From CALBPI01 sp039821645 (GTDB lineage: Bacteria > Pseudomonadota > Gammaproteobacteria > Steroidobacterales > Woeseiaceae), in the NCBI GenBank assembly GCA_039821645.1, contig JBCBNU010000006.1, positions 1 through 64,000 of the forward strand: a stretch of 64,000 nucleotides of DNA, given 5' to 3'. A program made the position numbers and the translations under genes. How positions within the stretch are numbered: the first letter of the stretch is position 1; each line of letters begins with the position of its first letter. Shown here one piece after another: positions 56,458-63,458 of this stretch. Under the pieces are notes generated by a model. It saw only the letters and a program-made list of their open reading frames with translations, had not been told where the DNA came from and did not search any database.

Positions 56458-57902
56458 TGTTGATTCTCGATCATGATCGCGCCGGCGGCTACTGGGGTTC
56501 TGTCTACGTATTCACTGCAGTCAAAGGACTGCAGGTGATCATCGATGGTCCGGTGGGTTGCGAAAATCTCCCTGTGACCTCGGTCCTGCACTACACCGAT
56601 GGTCTGCCACCGCACGAACTGCCAATCGTCGTTACCGGCCTCGGTGAGGAAGAACTTGGTCAAACCGGCACCGAAGGCGCGATGCGTCGGGCTCACGAAG
56701 CGTTGAACGGTGACGAGCCAAGTGTCGTTGTTACCGGTTCCATCGCAGAGATGATCGGTGGCGGTGTCACACCGGAAGGCACAGGCATCAAGCGCTTTCT
56801 GCCGCGCACGATCGATGAGGATCAGTGGCAAAGCGCGGACCGTGCGATGTATTGGTTGTGGAAGGAGTTCGGGCCGAAGAAAGTCCGCGCACCGCGCAAA
56901 CGACCGGAAGGTGCCAAGCCACGGGTCAATATCATTGGGCCGGCTTACGGTCACTTCAACATGCCATCGGATCTCGCCGAGATTCAACGTCTCGTTGAGG
57001 GCATCGGTGCCGAGATCAATATGGTGTTCCCGCTGGGATCACATCTCACCGAGATCAAGAACCTGTGCGACGCGGATGTGAATATCTGCATGTATCGCGA
57101 GTTCGGCCGGTTGCTTTGCGAAAATCTGGAACGACCCTATCTGCAGGCGCCCATTGGCTTGCACAGCACAACCGCCTTCCTGCGCGAGCTTGGCGAATTG
57201 CTCGGTCTTGATCCGGAGCCGTTCATCGAGCGAGAGAAACATACGACGATCAAGCCGTTATGGGATCTGTGGCGTTCGGTCACCCAGGACTTTTTTGCTA
57301 CGGCGAGTTTCGGCGTGGTTGCCAATGAGACCTACGTGCGTGGCCTTAAGAAATTCTTGACCGACGATCTCGGTCTGCCATGCAACTTTGCGATTTCTCG
57401 TTGTGCCGGTTCTAAGACCGACAACGCAGAGATACGCCGATTGATTCACGAGCAGGGGCCGTTGGTCGTGTTCGGAAGTTACAACGAGCGGATGTACATC
57501 GCAGAGGCGGGCAACCGTGCGCAGTACATTCCCGCTTCATTCCCCGGTGCGGTCATCCGTCGACATACGGGCACACCGTTCATGGGTTATAGCGGCGCGA
57601 CCTATGTCGTGCAGGAAGTCTGTAACGCATTGTTCGATGCGCTATTCAACATTCTGCCGCTCGGTACGCAACTGGATCAGGTTACCGAAACGCCTGCGCG
57701 TATCAGCGGTGTGCCTTGGTCCGACAGCGCCAAACAGGTGTTTGATGCCCACATTGCCGAGCAACCGATCCTCGTACGGATTTCGGCTGCCAAGCAGCTT
57801 CGCGATGCCATCGATCGCGACGCCCGTGCTCGTGATGCGGACGAGGTTAAACAAATTGATGTCCATCGCGTGCTGGCGAACGCACGCAACGCTGCCGCCT
57901 GA
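56457..57902 (+). CDS. bchZ: Chlorophyllide a reductase subunit Z
   Basis: A 481-residue NifK-like subunit, partner of BchY. Marks: DRAGGYWGSVYVFTAVKGLQ, GPVGCENLPVTSVLHYTDGL, and LPHELPIVVTGLGEEELG-like start of the family core (here PPHELPIV). A short PCP_red-like tail is present (VPWSDSAKQVFDAHIAEQP). pufQ begins 17 bp downstream. Confidence 0.96.
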   Translation: MLILDHDRAGGYWGSVYVFTAVKGLQVIIDGPVGCENLPVTSVLHYTDGLPPHELPIVVTGLGEEELGQTGTEGAMRRAHEALNGDEPSVVVTGSIAEMIGGGVTPEGTGIKRFLPRTIDEDQWQSADRAMYWLWKEFGPKKVRAPRKRPEGAKPRVNIIGPAYGHFNMPSDLAEIQRLVEGIGAEINMVFPLGSHLTEIKNLCDADVNICMYREFGRLLCENLERPYLQAPIGLHSTTAFLRELGELLGLDPEPFIEREKHTTIKPLWDLWRSVTQDFFATASFGVVANETYVRGLKKFLTDDLGLPCNFAISRCAGSKTDNAEIRRLIHEQGPLVVFGSYNERMYIAEAGNRAQYIPASFPGAVIRRHTGTPFMGYSGATYVVQEVCNALFDALFNILPLGTQLDQVTETPARISGVPWSDSAKQVFDAHIAEQPILVRISAAKQLRDAIDRDARARDADEVKQIDVHRVLANARNAAA

Positions 57903-57919
57903 GCGGACAGGAGAAAACA

Positions 57920-58144
57920 ATGAACGTTATCACCGACCAATCGAAACACAACCCGGCAAGCCAGACGCATTTTCGTGTGCTGTCCGGCGTGTGTTTTCTT
58001 GCGATGTTCCCGGTAGCACTCGTGGCTCGCGCCTCTAATTGGCGCTGGCAGCCATGGCCACCAGGCCGGCAAGGGTATCGGTCGGCATATCGCGAAGCGG
58101 TGAACGCTGCGAAGACTGCAGCAGCGATAGCGCTGTCTGCATAA
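57920..58144 (+). CDS. pufQ: PufQ
   Basis: A 74-residue protein between bchZ and pufB, the place of pufQ in Rhodobacter. The core HFRVLSGVCFLAMFPVALVARA resembles the PufQ membrane helix (FRVYF...LPFALVAW), and AYREA resembles the C-terminal AWREA. PufQ supports bacteriochlorophyll supply. Odd point: the segment after the helix, NWRWQPWPPGRQGYRSA, closely resembles the same segment of the neighbouring LH1 beta chain, with Arg where that has its pigment-binding His. Start ATG 57920, with AGGAG upstream. Confidence 0.8.
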   Translation: MNVITDQSKHNPASQTHFRVLSGVCFLAMFPVALVARASNWRWQPWPPGRQGYRSAYREAVNAAKTAAAIALSA

Positions 58145-58182
58145 ACGAGTTTTGGTGAACGATTTTCGGATCGATTGCCAGG

Positions 58183-58225
58183 ACCCCGGCCACACGGGGT
58201 GTTGTGTGGTAACGGCCATCTGGCC
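58183..58225 (+). other. Hairpins between pufQ and pufB
   Basis: ACCCCG (58183-58188) / CGGGGT (58195-58200), and GGCC (58214-58217) / GGCC (58222-58225). An alternative longer pairing is CCACAC (58190-58195) with GTGTGG (58204-58209). They lie in the 102-bp gap before pufB; in Rhodobacter this region holds mRNA processing sites that raise LH1 transcript levels. Role inferred. Confidence 0.5.
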
Positions 58226-58246
58226 ATCGTCAAAAGGAAAACCACT

Positions 58247-58459
58247 ATGGCTGAAAACGGAGGCTCGATGACGGGTCTTACCGCCAACGGAGCCAAGGAG
58301 TACCACAAGCTGTTCATGTCTAGCACGATCGGCTACGTGGTTGTCGCAATCATCGCGCACTTCTTGGTATGGAGCTGGCGTCCATGGTTCCCTGGGGTAG
58401 ACGGCTACTCCTCGGCGCTCGATACGGTAGCTACGGCTGCCAAAACTTTGCTTGGATAG
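58247..58459 (+). CDS. pufB: LH1 beta subunit
   Basis: A 70-residue antenna protein: GLTANGAKEYHKLFMSS, one membrane helix, and AHFLVWSWRPWFPG with His38 as the bacteriochlorophyll ligand. After PWFPG it continues for about 20 residues (VDGYSSALDTVATAAKTLLG), longer than the classic LH1 beta chain. ATG 58247 follows AAAGGAAAA. pufA follows after 12 bp. Confidence 0.94.
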   Translation: MAENGGSMTGLTANGAKEYHKLFMSSTIGYVVVAIIAHFLVWSWRPWFPGVDGYSSALDTVATAAKTLLG

Positions 58460-58471
58460 GAGAGCGAAATT

Positions 58472-58681
58472 ATGTGGCGTATATGGCTATTGTTCGACCC
58501 ACGTCGAGCTCTCGTCGCCTTGGTTGCGTTCCTTGCTGTCCTGGCTTTTTCAATCCACTTCATTGTTCTGTCGACTGACAGATTCAATTGGATCGAAGGG
58601 CCAAGCGCAGCAGTAACGGAGATTGATCTGACGCAGGCAGTTGCCCAAAAGCAACCAACTGCGCTGGATGTCCTCAGCTGA
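58472..58681 (+). CDS. pufA: LH1 alpha subunit
   Basis: A 69-residue antenna protein beginning MWRIWLLFDPRRALVALVAF, with His29 in SIHFIVLSTDRFNWIEG as pigment ligand. A C-terminal extension of about 25 residues is expected on the periplasmic side. Followed by a strong stem-loop that can set the high LH1 to reaction-centre ratio. Confidence 0.95.
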   Translation: MWRIWLLFDPRRALVALVAFLAVLAFSIHFIVLSTDRFNWIEGPSAAVTEIDLTQAVAQKQPTALDVLS

Positions 58682-58693
58682 GGCAGGCGCTGA

Positions 58694-58756
58694 CAGTCCG
58701 GCTGTTCTTCGACGTCGGTCGAAGACAGTCCTTGGAGAATGGTCGGACTGTTTTTT
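58694..58756 (+). terminator. Attenuator-type stem-loop between pufA and pufL
   Basis: Outer stem CAGTCCG (58694-58700) / CGGACTG (58744-58750) followed by TTTTTTG; inside it an arm, CTGTTCTTCGA (58702-58712) / TCGAAGACAG (58719-58728). Puf operons are known to have such a structure after pufBA, which stops or protects transcripts and lowers pufLM expression. The remaining 58757-58847 show only a good ribosome-binding site (GCGGAGGAAAA). Confidence 0.85.
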
Positions 58757-58847
58757 GTTCTTTTTGACGAAAAGACTTGCGTACAGAGTAGACCGCGATC
58801 AGGGAGTTGGGGATTGGTGATCCGTTAGTCCCGCGGAGGAAAATAAA

Positions 58848-59672
58848 ATGGCGATGTTAAATTTCGAAAGAAAATATCGAATAAAGGGGGGAACGCTGCT
58901 CGGCGGAGATCTGTTTGATTTCTGGTTCGGGCCGTTCTATGTCGGATTCTTTGGTGTGTTGGGCTTTGTGTTCACGCTGCTCGGCGTCGCCATGGTGTTC
59001 TACGGAATTGCCCTCGGGGGCACGTGGAATATCTGGCTAATCAATATTCCGCCACCGGATATAACTTACGGCCTTGGACTGGCGCCTATCAAGGAGGGCG
59101 GGCTGTGGCAGATCATCACAGTCTGTGCTGTTGGGTCGTTCAGTTGCTGGGCCCTGCGCGAGGTAGAGATCTGCCGCAAGCTTGGCATCGGATACCACGT
59201 GCCTGTTGCGTTTGCGGCTGCGATCTTTGCATACGTCACACTGGAAGTGATTCGCCCGATCTGGATGGGTGCCTGGGGCAACGCATTCCCGTATGGGATC
59301 ATGCGTCACCTCGATTGGGTCTCTAACACGGGTTACGCGTATGTGAACTTTCACTACAACCCGGCGCATATGATCGCGATCACATTCTTCTTCACGACGA
59401 CACTCGCGCTCGCTTTGCATGGTGGTGCCATCCTGTCGGCGGCCAACCCCGGGAAAGGTAAGAAGGTCGCGACGGCGGAACATGAGAACTCGTACTTCCG
59501 CGACTCGATCGGTTACTCGATCGGTTCACTGGGAATTCACCGTCTCGGATTGTTCCTCGCATTGAATGCAGGATTCTGGAGCGCGGTTTGTATCGTGATC
59601 AGCGGCACGCTCTGGACAGAAAGCTGGGTCGACTGGTGGGAATGGTGGCGCGAGCTATCCATCTGGGGCTAA
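58848..59672 (+). CDS. pufL: Reaction centre L subunit
   Basis: A 274-residue five-helix protein beginning MAMLNFERKYRIKGGTLLGG. The special-pair and accessory ligand region is MRHLDWVSNTGYAYVNFHYNPAHM, with iron/quinone-site residues ALHGGAILS and SIGSLGIHRLG further on. All expected for a type-II reaction centre. Confidence 0.98.
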   Translation: MAMLNFERKYRIKGGTLLGGDLFDFWFGPFYVGFFGVLGFVFTLLGVAMVFYGIALGGTWNIWLINIPPPDITYGLGLAPIKEGGLWQIITVCAVGSFSCWALREVEICRKLGIGYHVPVAFAAAIFAYVTLEVIRPIWMGAWGNAFPYGIMRHLDWVSNTGYAYVNFHYNPAHMIAITFFFTTTLALALHGGAILSAANPGKGKKVATAEHENSYFRDSIGYSIGSLGIHRLGLFLALNAGFWSAVCIVISGTLWTESWVDWWEWWRELSIWG

Positions 59673-59687
59673 AGGAAGACATTCATC

Positions 59688-60617
59688 ATGGCTGAATATC
59701 AAAACATCATCACGCGGGTTCAGGTTCATCCTGAAGAGCCTGAGCCAGGCGTTGAAATCGACCAGTCGTTGTTCGAACGCACCAAGGGTTCTTTCAATTA
59801 CTGGTTCGGAAAAATCGGAGATGCTCAGGTCGGCCCGTTCTATTTGGGTGGACTAGGATTCATCTCTCTGCTGTGCGGTTTCATCGCATTTGAGATCATC
59901 GGTTGGAACATGCTGGCGCAGGTCGACTACGATCCGCGGGAGTTTTTACGCAACCTGTTCTGGTTGTCTCTGGATCCTCCCCCGGCGAAGTATGGCCTTA
60001 GCATCCCACCAATGAATGATGGGGGATGGTGGCTCATGGCGGGCATGTTCCTCACGATCTCCATCCTTTTGTGGTGGCTGCGCATGTACCGCAGAGCTCG
60101 AGCGCTCAATATGGGAACGCACATTGCGTGGGCATTTGCCTCTGCGATCTTCCTGTACCTGGTGCTGGGCTTCATCCGCCCGATCGCGATGGGTGCCTGG
60201 TCGGAAGCGGTACCGTTCGGGATTTTTACTCATCTCGATTGGACGCAGAACTTCTCGATTCGCTACGGCAACTTGTTCTACAACCCGTTCCACATGCTGT
60301 CGATCACGTTCCTGTATGGATCGGTGCTACTGTTCGCAATGCACGGCGCGACCATTCTGGCGACGGATCGTTATGGTGCGCACCGGGAGATCGAGCAGAT
60401 CGTTGATCGCGGTACGGCTTCTGAGCGCGGCGCGTTGTTCTGGCGCTGGACCATGGGCTTCAACGCGAGCATGGAATCGATTCACCGGTGGGCTTTGTGG
60501 TTCGCAATCCTGACTACGTTTACGGGCGCTATTGGGATTCTGATTACCGGGCCTGTTGTGACTAACTGGTATCTGTGGGGTCTCGAGCACGGTTTCGTAC
60601 CGGCGCCGAGCTTCTAG
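59688..60617 (+). CDS. pufM: Reaction centre M subunit
   Basis: A 309-residue five-helix protein. Special-pair region THLDWTQNFSIRYGNLFYNPFHML; quinone and iron residues FAMHGATILAT and MESIHRWALW. The sequence ends PAPSF with no long C-terminal tail. No pufC or pufX follows; the operon ends with stem-loops. Confidence 0.98.
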   Translation: MAEYQNIITRVQVHPEEPEPGVEIDQSLFERTKGSFNYWFGKIGDAQVGPFYLGGLGFISLLCGFIAFEIIGWNMLAQVDYDPREFLRNLFWLSLDPPPAKYGLSIPPMNDGGWWLMAGMFLTISILLWWLRMYRRARALNMGTHIAWAFASAIFLYLVLGFIRPIAMGAWSEAVPFGIFTHLDWTQNFSIRYGNLFYNPFHMLSITFLYGSVLLFAMHGATILATDRYGAHREIEQIVDRGTASERGALFWRWTMGFNASMESIHRWALWFAILTTFTGAIGILITGPVVTNWYLWGLEHGFVPAPSF

Positions 60618-60629
60618 GAAAGCACTGAT

Positions 60630-60656
60630 GGTGACAGCAGCCTTGCTGCTGTCACC
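60630..60656 (+). other. Long perfect stem-loop after pufM
   Basis: GGTGACAGCAGC (60630-60641), loop CTT, GCTGCTGTCACC (60645-60656): a perfect 12-bp stem 12 bp after the pufM stop. There is no T-run on either strand, so it more likely protects the 3' end of the mRNA than terminates it. Confidence 0.7.
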
Positions 60657-60675
60657 GCTGTGTCCCAAACAATAA

Positions 60676-60702
60676 TAAGAAAAAGCGCGGAAGAATCCGC
60701 GC
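60676..60702 (-). terminator. Rho-independent terminator of hisI
   Basis: On the minus strand: GCGCGGA, loop TTCT, TCCGCGC, then TTTTTCTTATT. It lies about 55 bp downstream of the hisI stop. Confidence 0.82.
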
Positions 60703-60722
60703 ACAACTCCCTCCATTAGGTT

Positions 60723-60759
60723 GCGCCGTGTCGTCCCACTCGGCGCTTTCTTTTTTTAT
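60723..60759 (+). terminator. Rho-independent terminator of the puf operon
   Basis: GCGCCG (60723-60728), 12-nt loop, CGGCGC (60741-60746), then TTTCTTTTTTTAT. It lies 105 bp after pufM, and its T-tract overlaps the hisI stop codon. Confidence 0.8.
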
Positions 60760-61247
60760 AGCTTGGTCGGGTTCGGCGCGTCGCCGTAGACCTCGATCGG
60801 ATCGAAGACCTTCTCCGATTCGGTGAAAGTCAATGTGACCGCACCATCCTCGTTGCTTTGTGCGTAGTCTGTGCCGACCGGGACGCTGCGATAGAAGCAG
60901 GAGCGGTATCCGACATGGCACGACGCGCCGCCCTGAACGTCTACGCGCAGCCATACACAATCCTGATCATCATCGATCAGCAGCGCCTTCACGATTTGGG
61001 TGAGCCCGCTCGTTGCGCCTTTGTGCCAGAGGATCTCTCTCGAACGAGAGTAGTAGTGTGCTTCGCCGGTCTTGATGGTCTGACGCAGCGCCTCGTCATT
61101 CATGTAACCCTGCATCAGGAGCTCGCCACTGGCGTAGTCAGTAGTGACGACAGGAATCAAACCGTGTTCATCGAACTTGGGAGCGAGGTCGTAGCCTTCC
61201 TCAACTTGTTCGACAGTTCGCCTCGCTTCAAATTTGGGGGATTGCAT
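60756..61247 (-). CDS. hisI: Phosphoribosyl-AMP cyclohydrolase
   Basis: A 163-residue stand-alone HisI (no HisE part), third step of histidine synthesis. Metal and active-site marks: WHKGATSG, VDVQGGASCHVGYRSCFYR. ATG 61247 (MQSPKFEARRTVEQ) is chosen over the longer frame to 61367. About 30 residues precede the core, and a short tail follows it. No other his gene is in view. The 152-bp gap to cysS holds a GGCCCG/CGGGCC hairpin (61276-61295). Confidence 0.93.
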   Translation of the reverse strand: MQSPKFEARRTVEQVEEGYDLAPKFDEHGLIPVVTTDYASGELLMQGYMNDEALRQTIKTGEAHYYSRSREILWHKGATSGLTQIVKALLIDDDQDCVWLRVDVQGGASCHVGYRSCFYRSVPVGTDYAQSNEDGAVTLTFTESEKVFDPIEVYGDAPNPTKL

Positions 61248-61399
61248 AATCTGCTCGCAGCTAGGGCGGGTTGTTGGCCCGGGAATTTTCGGGCCGAGAG
61301 TATAGCCGGTTCCCATGCTGTGGCGAAATGCAGCCGGCGGCATCGTGGTAGACTTTTGATTCGGCATGCCATTCCGGTGTGCAACTTTTTCGTTAAATC

Positions 61400-62797
61400 A
61401 TGAATTTGCAGCTTTTTGATACAAGCGCCGGCGAAAAGCGTCTATTTGAGCCTTTGGTACCGGGAAAGGCCACGGTCTACGTATGCGGGCCGACTGTCTA
61501 CAACTTCGCCCATATCGGCAATGCCCGTCCTGCCGTGGTTTTTGACGTCTTGGTGCGGTTGCTGCGCACGTATCTCGACGTGACCTACGCACGAAACATC
61601 ACCGACGTCGATGACAAGATCAACAAGGCGGCGAAGGAGCAGTGCTGCAGCATCGGTGAGATTTCAGCGCGCTATCGTGAGGCCTACCATGAGGACATGG
61701 CTGCGCTGGGAGTGTTGCCCCCCGATATCGAACCACACGCCACCGAGCATATCGAAGAGATGTGCGACATGATTGCGCGATTGGTCGAAGACGGCCATGC
61801 GTATGCCGCCGAAGGTCACGTGCTGTTTAGCGTCGAATCATTCGATGAGTATGGCTCGCTCTCGGGAAGAGACCTCAGAGAGATGATTGCCGGTGCTCGC
61901 GTGGAGATTGCGCCCTATAAGCGACATCCCGCCGACTTTGTTTTGTGGAAGCCGGCTGCGGATGATGAGCCTGGCTGGGAGAGTCCCTGGGGTCGCGGTC
62001 GTCCAGGTTGGCACATCGAATGCTCCGCGATGATCGAGAAGCATCTCGGCGATCAGATCGATATCCACGGTGGTGGGCAAGACCTTGTCTTTCCGCACCA
62101 CGAGAATGAGCGCGCCCAGAGCACCTGTGCCCACGGTGGTAAATCGTTTGTGAACTTCTGGATGCACAACGGCTTTCTCAGCATGAATTCGACAAAGATG
62201 TCGAAGTCTCTGGGCAATGTCCTGCTGGTGCGTGATCTGCGCGATGAGGCAAAAGGCGAGGCGATCCGACTAGCCCTGCTGTCGGCGCACTACCGGCAAC
62301 CGCTGGACTGGACCGACAACACGCTCACCGAGGCGACGCGTAAATTGGATCGTATGTACACCGCACTTCAGCGCGCCGATGCGGCGGCTGGCAAGCTGAT
62401 CCCTGCAGCAGACACGATTCCCGAATCCGTACGTGCAGCGCTCGCTGATGATCTCAACACACCCAAGGCTCTTGCTGCGCTATTCGAGTTAGTGCGGGCA
62501 TTGAACAGTAGTGATGAAATACGAACGCAGTGCGAGCTCGCGGGTGCGATTCGCGCCGGTGGTGACGTCATCGGTTTGCTTGCTGACAACCCGGACGACT
62601 GGTTCGCGGCGGATCAGGGCGATCTGGATGTCGCCTCGATCGAACAGCTGATCGCGGATCGAGCGAGTGCTAAAGCGGCGCGTGATTTCGGTGAAGCGGA
62701 TCGGATTCGCGATCTGCTGACCGAGCAGGGCATTCGCATTAGCGACGGGCCCGAGGGTACGCGCTGGCAAAGGGTGGCAGGCGGAGGCGCAAAATGA
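61400..62797 (+). CDS. cysS: Cysteine--tRNA ligase
   Basis: A 465-residue class-I synthetase. VCGPTVYNFAHIGNARPA carries the zinc Cys and the HIGN motif; PHHENERAQS holds further zinc ligands; the second signature is KMSKSLGNV. The C-terminal anticodon part is intact. Overlaps the SufE-like gene by 4 bp. Confidence 0.97.
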   Translation: MNLQLFDTSAGEKRLFEPLVPGKATVYVCGPTVYNFAHIGNARPAVVFDVLVRLLRTYLDVTYARNITDVDDKINKAAKEQCCSIGEISARYREAYHEDMAALGVLPPDIEPHATEHIEEMCDMIARLVEDGHAYAAEGHVLFSVESFDEYGSLSGRDLREMIAGARVEIAPYKRHPADFVLWKPAADDEPGWESPWGRGRPGWHIECSAMIEKHLGDQIDIHGGGQDLVFPHHENERAQSTCAHGGKSFVNFWMHNGFLSMNSTKMSKSLGNVLLVRDLRDEAKGEAIRLALLSAHYRQPLDWTDNTLTEATRKLDRMYTALQRADAAAGKLIPAADTIPESVRAALADDLNTPKALAALFELVRALNSSDEIRTQCELAGAIRAGGDVIGLLADNPDDWFAADQGDLDVASIEQLIADRASAKAARDFGEADRIRDLLTEQGIRISDGPEGTRWQRVAGGGAK

Positions 62798-63219
62798 GCA
62801 ACACGATCGCCGCGCGCGAAGCTGAACTCATTGAGGAGTTCGAGGTTTTCGATAATTGGCTGGATCGCTATCAGTATCTGATCGATCTCGGTCGCGAGCT
62901 ACCCGAGTTTCCGGAGTCAGAGCGCCTAGAAAGCGACAAGGTATCAGGCTGCCAGTCGCAGGTTTGGTTGCAGGCGCGCGCCGACGGTGATCGAGTGGTG
63001 TTCAGAGCTATCAGCGACGCTGCCATTGTTTCCGGACTGATCGCCGTACTTATGCGGTTGTACAGCGACGCGCCTGCTGGCGACATCGCGAAAGACTCGG
63101 CGAGCTTTGTTTCGGCACTTGGATTGGACAACCACCTCAGCCCCAGCAGGGCTAACGGACTCTACGCCATGCTCGAGAGGATTCGCGGATTGGCGCAGTC
63201 GATCAGCGACGCCGCATGA
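62794..63219 (+). CDS. sufE: SufE-like sulfur acceptor
   Basis: A 141-residue SufE/CsdE-family protein: WLDRYQYLIDLGRELPEFP, then DKVSGCQSQVWLQA with the sulfur-accepting Cys (about residue 52). It would take sulfur from a cysteine desulfurase for Fe-S cluster assembly. No suf cluster is in the window, so whether it pairs with SufS or CsdA is open. Overlaps yidD by 4 bp. Confidence 0.92.
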   Translation: MSNTIAAREAELIEEFEVFDNWLDRYQYLIDLGRELPEFPESERLESDKVSGCQSQVWLQARADGDRVVFRAISDAAIVSGLIAVLMRLYSDAPAGDIAKDSASFVSALGLDNHLSPSRANGLYAMLERIRGLAQSISDAA

Positions 63220-63458
63220 ACCTCGCGCAGCGCGTTGCGCTTAAGCTGATCCAAGGGTATCAGCGCTGGATCTCTCCGATGCTCGGCAGTAATTGTCGCT
63301 TTCAACCCACATGCTCGCGCTACTGCGCGGAAGCGATCGAGACTCATGGCTTGCTGCGCGGCGGTTGGCTGGGCTTGCGAAGGGTCTGTCGATGTCACCC
63401 TTGGGGTGGCCAAGGCTATGATCCCGTACCAGGTGTCGAGTCGAAGCATGAGTCGTGA
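63216..63458 (+). CDS. yidD: Membrane protein insertion efficiency factor YidD
   Basis: An 80-residue YidD/Haemolytic-family protein: LIQGYQRWISPMLGSNCRFQ, TCSRYCAEAIETHG, and GLRRVCRCHPWGGQGYDPVP. In most genomes it lies in rpmH-rnpA-yidD-yidC; here it follows sufE instead, so it has moved or is a second copy. It overlaps the next gene by 11 bp. Confidence 0.94.
   Translation: MNLAQRVALKLIQGYQRWISPMLGSNCRFQPTCSRYCAEAIETHGLLRGGWLGLRRVCRCHPWGGQGYDPVPGVESKHES

Noticed and set aside
58772..58800. TTGACG - 17 bp - AGTAGA as a separate pufL promoter
   Set aside because: The -10 is poor and no PpsR-like site is nearby; pufLM is more simply read from upstream.
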